Positions 10,701-19,646 are shown, counted from the first letter of the stretch. The stretch is 64,000 bases of DNA from Acidobacteriota bacterium (GCA_029781975.1 JAKOVQ010000010.1:124001-188000), one strand, 5' to 3'. Numbers and translations are program-made. Notes: generated by a model not told the origin, from the sequence alone.

Positions 10701-10922
10701 CTCTCGCTTCGCGTCCTCGACTCCCACGGGAACGACCGGGTGGCCCGGGAAGCGCTCTTCGGCCGAACCGGGGCCTTCAACGACCGCGGCCGCTACCTCC
10801 TCCCCGCTCTCGAGCCGGGCAGGTACCGGGTCGAGGTGTCGGGGAAGGGCGGGACGTCGGCTTCGGAATCCGTCGAGGTCCACGCGGCCCGGACGACGAC
10901 GAGGACGCTCAGGATGAGGTGA
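7716..10922 (+). CDS. Large exported protein of tandem carboxypeptidase-regulatory-like (beta-sandwich) modules
   Basis: The protein has 1068 aa with a GTG start overlapping the preceding stop. A short hydrophobic N-terminus (MACAIALLAVGVKAP) suggests export. The body consists of roughly ten or eleven modules of about 90-100 aa. Each begins with a strand pattern such as LRGVLVDAASGEPLVGATV, VEGRVTVDGEPIPGVRVTLW or GTVVDSRGRPLAGVAIGY and ends with a D-x-x-G-x-F-x-(F/V) turn. This is the signature of the CarboxypepD_reg/transthyretin-like fold. No catalytic domain is visible. In other bacteria such modules serve as surface spacers, adhesins or carbohydrate-contact modules, and the exact role here is unknown. 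A secreted glycoside hydrolase gene lies 297 bp downstream on the same strand. Confidence 0.8.
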   Translation: MNYATMACAIALLAVGVKAPSPAPRAILVDGSPSTYQPVVWLAPVPGGVAAAGEASTDSSGRLPLPPRDAAGVLLSASTSHPPFLFPVGEAPAPLRVAGQRRLRVVDALGGKPIVGAEVVAVTRAMTESLGGLWPGTSATTDRSGSAHIPLSSPQDLTLVRAPGFATSAAASGATTVALFPAAPLEGRLVGAAGRPLPGHVVRALAPVVGGGKERVAVAGVQTDARGGFVLSDVPERVGVLFQDDSAPPALAEREGPLGRLDLTLPPTARLTTRFVDGEGKAVADVALEVDQFDSASSLSVTRRVRSGADGTAVVAGLSSVLDRARLRVVAPGGTFDSKVLAQPLGTGKELGAWTLRAAAPARGTVVDSRGRPLAGVAIGYPRTGETLARTGRDGTFSFRLMEGQSVYADVSARGYVPAKAWIGTSRVERITLGRVTAVKVRARLPDGSAPHEAFLVEEEEGGWSAPQAGRRGSDGAFVFEDEPFQARCSLKVDGYEPADLGWIALDEGGTVDAGTVDLVEGPSLRGVLVDAASGEPLVGATVWAQPVRDDDLTDLLRGARVPRTTSGADGTFRVGGLPEGDVRLWVEAPGFAVNRFDADALDDGNDLGRLDVARGRPLELRLEEPDGEPAGGVKVVVRPGGFDGTFREAVFTSDSRGRVVIPRISPGKVALRATAGTRYVRRLVRLTGDEESLDWTLGGARVEGRVTVDGEPIPGVRVTLWYGGQGLGTVTDAPKTPDGIPLAPRVVGEPPLEPPTTTDRDGRFVFPLAGEGHASIRLEGTGWGAESRPVEVPASGRVFVDYALGAARVTARLVDASDVPVAPGQLGIFGAGGERLAASAVDDRGEAVFYLTTLAKARYLRGTDGSKRKGFRLLRQKDLTSEKPLDLVLGEGLASLTAEVVDGDRRAVPAARVLLVNLADGTTVAGRTDTGGLFVRSVLAEGEYRVLARGTAGGQGEAKAVVPQSGAVRVSVRLEPGGRLALRLEAPPDVDPTELSLRVLDSHGNDRVAREALFGRTGAFNDRGRYLLPALEPGRYRVEVSGKGGTSASESVEVHAARTTTRTLRMR

Positions 10923-11219
10923 CGGAACGGCAGTGGAGTTGGTTCTGGGCCTGGTGACATCCGGCCTCGCCTGATCCATTCCGTCCTTCTCGATCCCTTG
11001 CCGAAGGGTGCGTGGCTCCTGGGCAGACCCGGACGGACCGTCCAGAAGCTCTCCGGGACGCCCCACCCCCGGTGCGGTCTTTCGCCCGTCACGTCGAGCG
11101 GGCCGGATGCGTAAGCGCCGTCACTTGCATTCGCGCCGTTCCTGCAACACATTCTCAGCATCACCCGCAGCGGATCGTTCCTCGGGGAGAGGCCGATGGC
11201 CCCTGCACGGGAGGAACCG

Positions 11220-13991
11220 ATGGAACCGAGAGCTCGGACCACCCCCTGGGCGATTGCGGCGGCCCTGGCCTTTCTGGCGACCGCGGGGGCCGTGAATGCC
11301 TCCACCGTCACGCTGACCGTCGCCGACGCCCCGTCGCAGGCTTACTCGGTTTCCGGGCAGGGCTTCGCCCCCGGCTCCTGGATCTGGGTCGACGTCAACG
11401 ACCTGACCGACGGGAGCCAGCCCGTGCACGGCCCGGACGCCTTCCAGCCCGACGCCAACGGCGCCTTCACTCGGACCGGGACGGCGCCCTTCACGTGCGG
11501 GCACGCCTTCCAGGCGACGGCGTACGTCGACAACCAGGTCGCGGCGGTCTCCGCGAACGTCACACCCTCCTGCGCGCCCGTGCCCGTCCTCACGCTCTTC
11601 GTACCGGATGCCCCGGCTACCGGTTTCACCGTCCAGGGAACCGGCTTCGCGCCCGGCTCCTGGATCTGGATCACGGTCGAGGACACCACCGCCGGGACGA
11701 AGCCGGTCGACGGCCCCGACGCCTTCCAGCCCGACGCCAGCGGCGCCTTCACCCGGACCGGGACGACCGCCCTCCCCTGCGGCCATGCGTTCCAGGCGAC
11801 GGCCTGGGTCGACAATCAGCCGGCGGCGGTTTCCGGGACGGTGACGCCGGCCTGCCAGGTCGCGGTCCCTGCGATCACCCTCGCGATCCCCGACGCCCCT
11901 GCGACCGGCTACACCGTTCGGGGGACCGGCTTCGCGTCCGGCTCCTGGATCTGGATCACGGTCGAGGACACCACCGCCGGGACGAAGCCGGTCGACGGCC
12001 CCGACGCCTTCCAGCCCGACGCCAGCGGCGCCTTCACCCGGACCGGGACGACCGCCCTCCCCTGCAGCCATGCGTTCCAGGCGACGGCCTGGGTCGACAA
12101 TCAGCCGGCGGCGGTTTCCGGGACGGTGACGCCGGCCTGCCAGGCCGCTGCTCCCGCCGTCACCCTCTCGATCCCGGACGCCCCGGGAACCGGCCTCACC
12201 ATCCGCGGAACCGGCTTCACCCCGGGCTCCTGGATCTGGGTGGACGTCGACGACGTGACGGACGGGTCCCAGCCCGTCCACGGCCCGGAGGCGTTCCTGC
12301 CGGACGCCGCGGGCGCCTTCACCCGCACCAGCCCCCTCCGCCTCCCCTGCGGCCACACCTTCCGCGCGACGGCGTGGGTGAACGACCAGGCCGCGGCGGC
12401 CTCCGCCCCCGCGACGCCCGCGTGCGCCGCCGCCGCCCCGGCGCTCGTCCTCACGGTGCCGGACGCCCCGGCGACGGGGTTCACCGTCCGCGGGACCGGC
12501 TTCGCCGCCGGCTCCTGGATCTGGGTCACCGTCGAGGACGCGACGAGCGGGACGCAGCCGGTCGACGGCCCCGACGCCTTCCAGCCCGCCGCGGACGGCT
12601 CGTTCACCCGGACCGGCGCAACGGCGCTCCCCTGCGGCCACGCCCTCCGGGCCAACGCATGGGTTGACAACCGGATCGCGGCGGTCTCCACGCTCACGAC
12701 CTCCGGATGCGCCCCGGCCGGACCGGTCCTCGCCCTCTCGGTCCCGGATGCCCCCGGGCGCGGCTTCACGGTCTCCGGGCGGGGATTCGACCCGGCCGCC
12801 TGGGTCTGGCTCACGGTCGAGGACGCGACGGACGGGACGAAGCCGGTCGACGGCCCCGACGCCTTCCAGCCCGCGGCCGACGGGACGTTCAGCCGCGGCG
12901 GCTGGACGGCCCTTCCCTGCGGCCACGCCTTCACCGCCAAAGCGTGGATCCTCGACCAGGTCGCGGCCACCTCGTCGAGCGTCACGCCGCGCTGCGCCGG
13001 CGACGCTGCCGCGGCGGCGGACCCCGACGCGACCGCGGCCGCCCGGGCGGTCCTCTCGTCGCTGCAGTCGGCGCCGGCGCGGCCGGACCACCGCGTGGTG
13101 ATCGGGCAGGCGCTCCGCGGGTGGGACTTCGACCAGCCGGTCGCCGAGCCCGTCACCTCCCTGACGAATGCCGGCCTGCCGGCCCCCAAGCTCCTCGAGG
13201 TCGACATCACCGACTTCGGCGTCACGCCCGAGCACGACCAGGAGCTGTACGGCCTCCTCCTCGACCACGCCTCGCGCGGAGGGCTCGTGGGCCTGACCTA
13301 CCACGCCGACAACCCGTTCACGGGAGGGTCGGTCTACGACACGTCCGGAGTGAACCTCCCCGAGCTCGCCCACCCGGCGGCGCCGGCGACCGCGGCGGCC
13401 ATTCGCTGGCGCGCCGAGCTGGACCACGCGGCGGACGTCATCCGTCACTTCGAGGCCGCCGGGGCGGTCGTCTTCTTCCGGCCGCTCCACGAGAGCAACG
13501 GCAGCTGGTTCTGGTGGGGGCAGGTCGACCCGGCCGCGTTCAGGAGCCTCTGGCAAGGGGTCTTCGACTACCTGACGAAAACGCAGGGCCTCCACAACCT
13601 CCTCTGGGTCTACTCGGCCAACCGCAACCTGGGCGGAGAGCTCTCCGACCCGACGAGGCTGTACCCTGGCGGCGGCGTCGTGGACGTCGTCGGCCTCGAC
13701 ATCTACGACGACGACCTCTCGGACGCCGACCCGGGCGAACCCGGCTACGCCGCCATGGTCGCCCTCGGCAAGCCATTCGCGATCACCGAGTACGGGGCCG
13801 GGAACTGGCCCGCACCGCACGACGGCGCCGTCTTCCTCCCGAACGCGAAGGTCATCCAGCTGATCAAGGAGAAGTACCCGAACACCGTCCTGGCGAGCGC
13901 CTGGTACAGCTCGGACGGCGACAACTGGCAGATCAGCGACAAGCCGGACCCCGCCGCCCTCCTCCTCGACCCCTGGGCCGTGACCCGGTAA
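11220..13991 (+). CDS. Secreted GH26 (beta-mannanase-type) glycoside hydrolase with six N-terminal tandem repeats
   Basis: The protein has 923 aa; the ATG at 11220 is chosen because GGAGG lies seven bases upstream, and an ATG at 11196 lacks one. A signal peptide is followed by six repeats of about 95 aa (DNA 11307-13004). Each repeat contains GTGF-type, GSWIW-type and (V/H)DGPDAFQP-type blocks plus a conserved Cys pair. The C-terminal ~320 residues form a GH26-type TIM barrel. The acid/base Glu is expected at residue 758 in FRPLHESNGSWFWWG and the nucleophile Glu at 857 in FAITEYGAG, both classical GH26 positions. GH26 enzymes hydrolyse beta-1,4-mannan or mixed-linkage glucans with retention. 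The repeats are probably surface-attachment or carbohydrate-binding modules, which is inference. It is convergent with the BNR protein gene, 18 bp apart. Confidence 0.88.
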   Translation: MEPRARTTPWAIAAALAFLATAGAVNASTVTLTVADAPSQAYSVSGQGFAPGSWIWVDVNDLTDGSQPVHGPDAFQPDANGAFTRTGTAPFTCGHAFQATAYVDNQVAAVSANVTPSCAPVPVLTLFVPDAPATGFTVQGTGFAPGSWIWITVEDTTAGTKPVDGPDAFQPDASGAFTRTGTTALPCGHAFQATAWVDNQPAAVSGTVTPACQVAVPAITLAIPDAPATGYTVRGTGFASGSWIWITVEDTTAGTKPVDGPDAFQPDASGAFTRTGTTALPCSHAFQATAWVDNQPAAVSGTVTPACQAAAPAVTLSIPDAPGTGLTIRGTGFTPGSWIWVDVDDVTDGSQPVHGPEAFLPDAAGAFTRTSPLRLPCGHTFRATAWVNDQAAAASAPATPACAAAAPALVLTVPDAPATGFTVRGTGFAAGSWIWVTVEDATSGTQPVDGPDAFQPAADGSFTRTGATALPCGHALRANAWVDNRIAAVSTLTTSGCAPAGPVLALSVPDAPGRGFTVSGRGFDPAAWVWLTVEDATDGTKPVDGPDAFQPAADGTFSRGGWTALPCGHAFTAKAWILDQVAATSSSVTPRCAGDAAAAADPDATAAARAVLSSLQSAPARPDHRVVIGQALRGWDFDQPVAEPVTSLTNAGLPAPKLLEVDITDFGVTPEHDQELYGLLLDHASRGGLVGLTYHADNPFTGGSVYDTSGVNLPELAHPAAPATAAAIRWRAELDHAADVIRHFEAAGAVVFFRPLHESNGSWFWWGQVDPAAFRSLWQGVFDYLTKTQGLHNLLWVYSANRNLGGELSDPTRLYPGGGVVDVVGLDIYDDDLSDADPGEPGYAAMVALGKPFAITEYGAGNWPAPHDGAVFLPNAKVIQLIKEKYPNTVLASAWYSSDGDNWQISDKPDPAALLLDPWAVTR
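11307..13004 (+). repeat. Six tandem ~285-bp coding repeats
   Basis: Six direct repeats begin near 11307, 11587, 11874, 12159, 12444 and 12726, each encoding about 95 aa of the GH26 protein. Copies two and three are nearly identical at the DNA level: 11653-11859 matches 11938-12144, a 285-bp offset, with a single mismatch at 11781. The other copies have diverged much further. This points to a recent duplication or gene conversion of that unit. Confidence 0.92.
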
Positions 13992-14009
13992 GCCGCTCCG
14001 GGTCTCCGG

Positions 14010-17000
14010 CTACTCCAGGTCCCGGTTCGTCCCCTCCTCCTCGCGGGAGGGGGCGGCCGCGGGATCTAGGGGGGGGAGGCCGGCCTTCTCCAGCCGCCGG
14101 TTCAGCGAGGGGACCTTCTCCTTCACGAGGAGCTGCCACCGCCCCGCCATCTCCGAGAGGGACCTCGAGAGCGACTCCGCCGCGCGGGCCTGGGCCGCGG
14201 TCGGGGCGGCGTCCACCTGGCCCACCGACCCGTAGAGCGCCTGGACCCCATCGACCGCCTCGCGCAGGTTGGCCGCGGGACCGCGCGCCGGGCCGCGTGC
14301 CTCGGACTCGGACGAACGGGCGACCTCCTCCTCGAACGCGCGGACGGCCTTCGCCGTGGAGCCCTGCGCGCGGCCCTCCAGCAACCGCAGCTGCTCCTTC
14401 ACCGAGCGGGCCTGCCGGAGCGCCCGCGAGCCCTCGGTCAGCCGCGACGAGAGCTGCCTCAGGAGATCGACCTGCTGCCGGAGCGCCTCCGGGGGCGTCT
14501 TCACCCTCGGGTCCATCGCCACCGTGAGAGAGGCGTCGAGCGTGGTCCCGTCGACCATCAGCCGGACCGTGTAGGCGCCCGGCAGGACGCGGACCCCTTG
14601 CGGCTCCCGCGGCGTGTCGTGCGGCACGGCCGAGATGGGGTAGCCGTACGTCGGCGAGAGCGGCGGCGGCTCGGTCAGGTCCCAGACGAAGCGGTGCATC
14701 CCGGCCGAGGTGCCGGGATTGTGCGAGGGACGCACCCAGTACGGCGGGACGAGCTGGCGCCGCAGCTCCCGGGGGCTCGGCTCCGGCGGGTCGTCGCTCC
14801 GGAAGCGCCTCACGAGCTTCCCGGCGGAGTCGAGGACCTCCAGGGTGACCGGCCCCGTCGCCGCGCTCCCGAGGAGGTAGTCGATCACCGCGCCGTCGGG
14901 GGGGTTCTCGGCCATCGGCTCGTCCGGCGGATAGGGCGTGTCGGGGTAGGTGCTCCTGAAGACGCGGGTCGCCTTCGCCGGGGCGAAAAGGTGGGCCCTC
15001 GCTGCCGCGACGTCGCCCGTCAGCTGGCGCAGCGGGGAGACGTCGTCCAGGACCCAGAAGGAGCGGCCGTGCGTGGCGACGATCAGGTCGTCGTCCTTCA
15101 CCCAGAGGTCGCGCATCGACGTCCGCGGGAGGTTGAGCTGCAGCGGCTGCCAGCGGTCGCCGTCGTCGAACGAGACGTAGACCGACCTCTCGGTCCCCGC
15201 GTAGAGGAGGCCCTTACGGACCGGATCGGCGCGGACCGTGTTGACGGGCTCGTCCCCGGGAATCCCCGTCGTGATGGCCACCCACGTCCGGCCCCCGTCG
15301 TGGGTCCGGTAGACGAGAGGCCGCAGGTCGTCGACGCGGAGGCGGCTCACCGAGACGTAGGCGGTGTCGTCGTCGAAGGGCGACGCCGAGATCTGCGTGA
15401 CCTTGCTCCAGGGGACGAGACCCGGCGGCGTGACGTTCGTCCAGCTCCCCCCCTCGTCGCGCGTGATCCAGAGGAGCCCGTCGTCCGTCCCGGCCCAGAG
15501 GGTCCCGACCTTCAGGAACGACGGCGCCAGGGCGTAGATGGCCCCGCGCTGCTCCTTCGCTCTCGAGTCCTTCGCGGCCATCGACCCGACGCTCGGCGGG
15601 ATCCCCGGCTCCGGCCTGCAGAGGTCGGGGCTGATCGCCTTCCAGCTCTCGCCGCCGTCGGTCGTCAGGAAGAGGACGTTGGCGGCGTAGTAGAGCCGGT
15701 GCGGGTCGACCGGGGAGAAAGCGATCGGCTGCGTCCTGTCGGTCCGGTGGACGCCGTCGCGCACCGGGATCGGCGTGACGTTCTGCACCTGCCCGGTGGA
15801 GCGATGGAACCGGGAGACCTCGTTGCGCCCCGCGCCGTAGACGACGTCCGGGTCGAGCGGGTCGGGCGCAGCCGCGCCGTACTCGCTGACGCCGGCGGGC
15901 TGCCAGTCGCGGAAGGTGATCTCGCCGTCGTTCCCGCGGCTCGAGACGCAGGCCGATCCGCTCTCCTGCTGGCCGCTGCAGACGCGGTAGGGGAACGAGC
16001 GGTCGGCGATCGCGTGGTAGAGCTGGGCGGTCGGCTGGTTGTACCAGGAGCTCCAGCTCCGGCCCCCGTTCACGGTGACGATCGCCCCCTGGTCGCTGGT
16101 CACGAGGATCGTCCCCGGGTCCTTCGGGTCGATCCACATGTTCTGGTAGTCGTCGCCGCCGGGGGCGCCCCGCCAGCTCTGCCACGTCTTCCCGCCGTCG
16201 GCGGACCGCTGGACGACGATGCTGCAGCTGTAGACGACGTCGGGATCGCTCGGGTCGACGACGGGGACGGCCAGGTCGCCCCCGCCGATCTTCATCGCGG
16301 GGCGGGGGTCGGTCGTGATCCTCACCCAGCTCTCGCCGCCGTCGTCGGAGCGGAAGAACCCCGTCCCGCGCGAGGTCGCGTACTCGGTGGGCTCCGTCGT
16401 CGAGACGGAGGCGTAGAGACGGCTCGGCCGGCTCGGCGCGATCGCGACGTTCACCTGGACGAGGTCGGCGGGGAGCCCCTTCGTCAGCGGACGCCAGGTG
16501 TCGCCGCCGTCCGTCGACTTGAAGAGCCCTCCCTTCGTCCCCTCGTACTCGTTGCCGTCCTCCCACGGCCCGAGGCGCGACTCCCAGAGCCCCGCGTAGA
16601 CGACGTCGGGGTTCGCCGGGTCGATCTCGACGTCGCACCCGCCGGTGTTCTCGTCCCGGTACAGCACCTTCTTCCAGCTTCGCCCCCCGTCCGTCGACCG
16701 GAAGATCCCGCGCTCCGGGTTCGGGCCGAAGGGGTGCCCGAGGACCGCGGCGAAGAGGCGGTTCGGGTCCCGGGGGTCGACCCGGATCGCCGGGATCGCC
16801 TGTCCGTCGCGGAGGCCGAGGTGCTCCCACGTCTTCCCGCCATCCGCCGAGCGGTAGACGCCGTCTCCGATCGAGAGGTCGGGACGCCTCAGCCCCTCGC
16901 CGCTCGCCACGTAGACGACGTTCGGGTCCGAAGGGGCGACCGCGACGTCGCCGATCGACTGCGTCGGCTGGCCGTCGAAGATCGGCGTCCAGGTGCGTCC

Positions 17001-17234
17001 CGCGTCGTCGGACCGGAGGACCCCGCCGTTCACCGCGCCGACGTAGAGGACGGTCGGCCGCCCGGGAACGCCCGCCGCGGCGCGCGTCCTCCCGCCCCGG
17101 AAGGGCCCGATCATCCGCCAGCGGAGCTCCTGGTAGGCGCTCCGGGGAATCGGCTGGGCCGCGGACCGCCGAGCCTCCAGGAGCGTCGCCGCCGCGACCA
17201 GCGTGAGAACGAAACTTCTCTGTAGTCGGTCCAC
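14010..17234 (-). CDS. Exported BNR/VPS10-type beta-propeller 'glycosyl hydrolase'
   Basis: The protein has 1074 aa with a GTG start at 17234 preceded by AGGGGAG. A signal peptide ends near Ala-Ala-Gln at residues 25-27. The next ~700 residues hold many Asp-box repeats of the form S-x-D-x-G-x-(T/S)-W (for example SDDAGRTW, SADGGKTWE, STDGGRSW, SDDGGESW), which mark tandem BNR/sortilin-like beta-propellers. The C-terminal part is a beta-sandwich-like region followed by helices rich in Arg and Gln. Proteins of this architecture are abundant in Acidobacteriota and Bacteroidota and are usually annotated as glycosyl hydrolases, but sialidase catalytic residues are not evident and activity is unproven. 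It lies 31 bp downstream of cydB in the same direction, so it may be cotranscribed. Confidence 0.85.
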   Translation of the reverse strand: MDRLQRSFVLTLVAAATLLEARRSAAQPIPRSAYQELRWRMIGPFRGGRTRAAAGVPGRPTVLYVGAVNGGVLRSDDAGRTWTPIFDGQPTQSIGDVAVAPSDPNVVYVASGEGLRRPDLSIGDGVYRSADGGKTWEHLGLRDGQAIPAIRVDPRDPNRLFAAVLGHPFGPNPERGIFRSTDGGRSWKKVLYRDENTGGCDVEIDPANPDVVYAGLWESRLGPWEDGNEYEGTKGGLFKSTDGGDTWRPLTKGLPADLVQVNVAIAPSRPSRLYASVSTTEPTEYATSRGTGFFRSDDGGESWVRITTDPRPAMKIGGGDLAVPVVDPSDPDVVYSCSIVVQRSADGGKTWQSWRGAPGGDDYQNMWIDPKDPGTILVTSDQGAIVTVNGGRSWSSWYNQPTAQLYHAIADRSFPYRVCSGQQESGSACVSSRGNDGEITFRDWQPAGVSEYGAAAPDPLDPDVVYGAGRNEVSRFHRSTGQVQNVTPIPVRDGVHRTDRTQPIAFSPVDPHRLYYAANVLFLTTDGGESWKAISPDLCRPEPGIPPSVGSMAAKDSRAKEQRGAIYALAPSFLKVGTLWAGTDDGLLWITRDEGGSWTNVTPPGLVPWSKVTQISASPFDDDTAYVSVSRLRVDDLRPLVYRTHDGGRTWVAITTGIPGDEPVNTVRADPVRKGLLYAGTERSVYVSFDDGDRWQPLQLNLPRTSMRDLWVKDDDLIVATHGRSFWVLDDVSPLRQLTGDVAAARAHLFAPAKATRVFRSTYPDTPYPPDEPMAENPPDGAVIDYLLGSAATGPVTLEVLDSAGKLVRRFRSDDPPEPSPRELRRQLVPPYWVRPSHNPGTSAGMHRFVWDLTEPPPLSPTYGYPISAVPHDTPREPQGVRVLPGAYTVRLMVDGTTLDASLTVAMDPRVKTPPEALRQQVDLLRQLSSRLTEGSRALRQARSVKEQLRLLEGRAQGSTAKAVRAFEEEVARSSESEARGPARGPAANLREAVDGVQALYGSVGQVDAAPTAAQARAAESLSRSLSEMAGRWQLLVKEKVPSLNRRLEKAGLPPLDPAAAPSREEEGTNRDLE

Positions 17235-17265
17235 GATCTCCCCTTTCGGAATGGAGAGGGGCGGC

Positions 17266-18309
17266 TCAGCCTGCCGAGCCCTTTTCCGGCTCGACCCTCC
17301 CCGCGAACACCCGGTAGACGAAGACGAAGTAGCCAGCGACGAGGAGCATCCCCGGGATCCACCACGCCAGGGCGACCCGCAGGCCGTGCTCGGCCGCGGC
17401 CGAGTTGAAGACGGTGAGGCTGCGCGCGGGGTCGGCGTTGGAGGGGAGGACGTTCGGGTAGAGGCCGAACGCCGTCGAGGCGAGGAGGCCGCCGAGGAAG
17501 ACGCACGAGGAGAGGAACGCGTTCCGGTCGGCCTCCCGCCCCCGGAACCACGCCGCGCCGGCGAGGCCCGCGAACGCGAGCGCCGGGAAGGCGAGCCCCG
17601 CCGGCTGCGCCTCCATCCGGGAGGGGATGAGCGGCTGGACGAAGAACGTCGCGGCGGTGACGGCGACCGTCAGGAGCACGGTGGCGCCCCAGGCGAGCGC
17701 CGCCGCCCGCCGGGCGCGGCGCGCCAGGTCGCCCGACGCCTTCAGGGCGACCCAGAGCGACCCGTGCATCGTCAGGGCCGCGAGGGCGAGGAGCCCCGTC
17801 GACAGCGTGTACCAGTCGACGATCCCCGTGGGGGGACCGAGCGTCAGGTTCGTCCAGAGCGGGGCGAAGAACTCCCCCGAGGCGTCGATCGGCACCCCGC
17901 GGATCACGTTGCCGAGCGCCGCCCCGAGGAAGAGGGCGAGGAGGGCGCTCGAGGCCGAGAAGACGACGTCCCAGAACGGCCTCCAGACGGGGTGGTCGAC
18001 GTGGTTGCGGAACTCGAGGGCGATCCCCCTCCCCATCAGGAGCCAGAGGACGATCATCAGCGGGAGGAAGAAGCCCGAGAAGCTCGTCGCGTAGAGCGCC
18101 GGGAAGGCCATCACGAGCGCCCCTCCCGCGCCGATCAGCCAGACCTCGTTCCCGTCCCAGAAGGGGCCGATGGTCGCGAGGACCGTCCGCCTCTCCCCCT
18201 CGTCGCGCGCGAGGAGGAGGTGGACGGCCCCCGCCCCGAGGTCGAACCCGTCGAGGACGACGTACATCGTCAGCATGAAGGCGACGAGGACGAACCAGAC
18301 GGTGGCCAT
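17266..18309 (-). CDS. cydB: Cytochrome bd ubiquinol oxidase subunit II
   Basis: The protein has 347 aa starting MATVWFVLVAFMLTMYVVLD, followed by the hallmark GFDLGAG of CydB. Later come WDGNEVWL and FPALYATSFSGFFLPLMI segments and about nine membrane helices. The length is in the usual CydB range (330-380 aa). CydB packs against CydA in the inner membrane to form the high-affinity terminal quinol oxidase that reduces O2 to water without pumping protons. The start ATG shares one base with the cydA stop (TGATG), so translation is coupled. No cydX-like small frame was found downstream. Confidence 0.95.
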   Translation of the reverse strand: MATVWFVLVAFMLTMYVVLDGFDLGAGAVHLLLARDEGERRTVLATIGPFWDGNEVWLIGAGGALVMAFPALYATSFSGFFLPLMIVLWLLMGRGIALEFRNHVDHPVWRPFWDVVFSASSALLALFLGAALGNVIRGVPIDASGEFFAPLWTNLTLGPPTGIVDWYTLSTGLLALAALTMHGSLWVALKASGDLARRARRAAALAWGATVLLTVAVTAATFFVQPLIPSRMEAQPAGLAFPALAFAGLAGAAWFRGREADRNAFLSSCVFLGGLLASTAFGLYPNVLPSNADPARSLTVFNSAAAEHGLRVALAWWIPGMLLVAGYFVFVYRVFAGRVEPEKGSAG

Positions 18310-19646
18310 CAGCGGGCTCCTGCGGGCGCGGGCGCGGGCCCGTGCTCGATCTCGCGCGCCAGGAGGAAGAGGAGGAGGATCCCCAGGAGCGCGTACATCC
18401 CGAGGAAGCCGAGGAGGACGAAGAGGCCGTTCCCGGCCGAGACGTTCGCCGAGACGCCCGCCGCGGTGCGGAGGACCCCGTAGACGAGCCAGGGCTGCCG
18501 CCCGAGCTCGGCGGTCATCCACCCCGCCGAGTTCGCGAGGTACGGGAACGGCAGCATCAGCATCAGGAGCCAGAGGACCGGCCGCGTCGTGAAGAGCCGG
18601 CCCCTCCAGAGGAGGAGCGCCGAGAGCCCCATCACCCCCGCGAAGATCGTCCCGAGCCCCACCATGATGTGGTAGCCGTAGTAGAGGAGCGGGATGTTCT
18701 CGGGCCAGGTCTCCCGCGGGAACGCGTCGAGGCCCTTCACCTCGGCCTTCCACCGGTTGTACGTCAGGAAGCTGAGCATCCGGGGAACCTCGATGGGGTT
18801 GTCGAGGCGGAGCTTCTCCATGTCGGGCTGGCCGACGAGGGTGAGCGGAGCCCCTTCCTTCGTCTCGAAGAGCCCCTCCATGGCGGCGAGCGTCGCCGGC
18901 TGGTGGTAGGCGACGTTCTTCCCCTGGCCGTCGCCGGTCGGGAACGCCATGGCGACCGACGCGACGAGGCCCGCCGGCACCGCGACGCGGAGGAACGTCT
19001 TGCCGTACTCCGCCTCCCGGCCGCTCACGACGTAGAAGGCCCCGATGGCGGCCACGACGAAGGAGGCGGTGACCACCGACCCCGCCATGGTGTGGAGGAA
19101 CTGCCAGGGGAGCCAGGGGTTCGTCAGGAGCGCCGCCAGGCTCGCCAGCTCGAGCGTCCCGTTCGGGCCGGGGGTGTAGCCCACCGGGTGCTGCATGAAG
19201 GCGTTCGTCGCCACGATGAAGTAGCCCGAGAGCCACGTCCCGAGGAGGAGCATCCAGGCGCTCAGGAAGTGGACGCGCTTGGACACCTTCCCGGCGCCGT
19301 AGATGAAGATGCCGAGGAAGGTCGACTCGAGGAAGAACGAGAAGACCCCTTCCATCGCGAGCGTCTGGCCGATGACCCCGCCGGTCGCCCGGGAGAACGA
19401 CGCCCAGCTCGTCCCGAACTGGAACTCCAGCGGGATCCCGGTGACGACCCCCATCGCGAAGTTGAGGCCGAAGATCCGTGCCCAGAACCGGGCGGCCCGC
19501 GCGTGGTGCTCGCTCCCCTTCCTCCGCGCGAGGGTCTCGAGGATCGCGATCACGAGCGCGAGCCCCATCGTGAGCTGCGGGAAGAGGTAGTGGTACATCG
19601 AGGTGAAGGCGAAGGTGAGCCGGTGGACGGTGAGGGCCGAGTCCAT
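18309..19646 (-). CDS. cydA: Cytochrome bd ubiquinol oxidase subunit I
   Basis: The protein has 445 aa from the ATG at 19646 (MDSALTVHRLTFAFTSMYHY). An upstream frame extension to 19742 is rejected because CydA proteins begin at this helix. Conserved features include the His in MYHYLFPQLTMG (heme b595 ligand region), the His in YHQPATLAAMEG (heme b558 ligand), a Met before GRQPWLVYGVLRT (second heme b558 ligand region), and the Q-loop region ending in a PENIPLLYYGYHIMVG helix. The length and compact Q-loop fit the short-loop class. The product oxidises quinol and reduces O2 at low oxygen tension. Upstream is a 158-bp divergent gap shared with the hybrid kinase gene; no clear FNR or ArcA site was seen. 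Confidence 0.95.
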   Translation of the reverse strand: MDSALTVHRLTFAFTSMYHYLFPQLTMGLALVIAILETLARRKGSEHHARAARFWARIFGLNFAMGVVTGIPLEFQFGTSWASFSRATGGVIGQTLAMEGVFSFFLESTFLGIFIYGAGKVSKRVHFLSAWMLLLGTWLSGYFIVATNAFMQHPVGYTPGPNGTLELASLAALLTNPWLPWQFLHTMAGSVVTASFVVAAIGAFYVVSGREAEYGKTFLRVAVPAGLVASVAMAFPTGDGQGKNVAYHQPATLAAMEGLFETKEGAPLTLVGQPDMEKLRLDNPIEVPRMLSFLTYNRWKAEVKGLDAFPRETWPENIPLLYYGYHIMVGLGTIFAGVMGLSALLLWRGRLFTTRPVLWLLMLMLPFPYLANSAGWMTAELGRQPWLVYGVLRTAAGVSANVSAGNGLFVLLGFLGMYALLGILLLFLLAREIEHGPAPAPAGAR

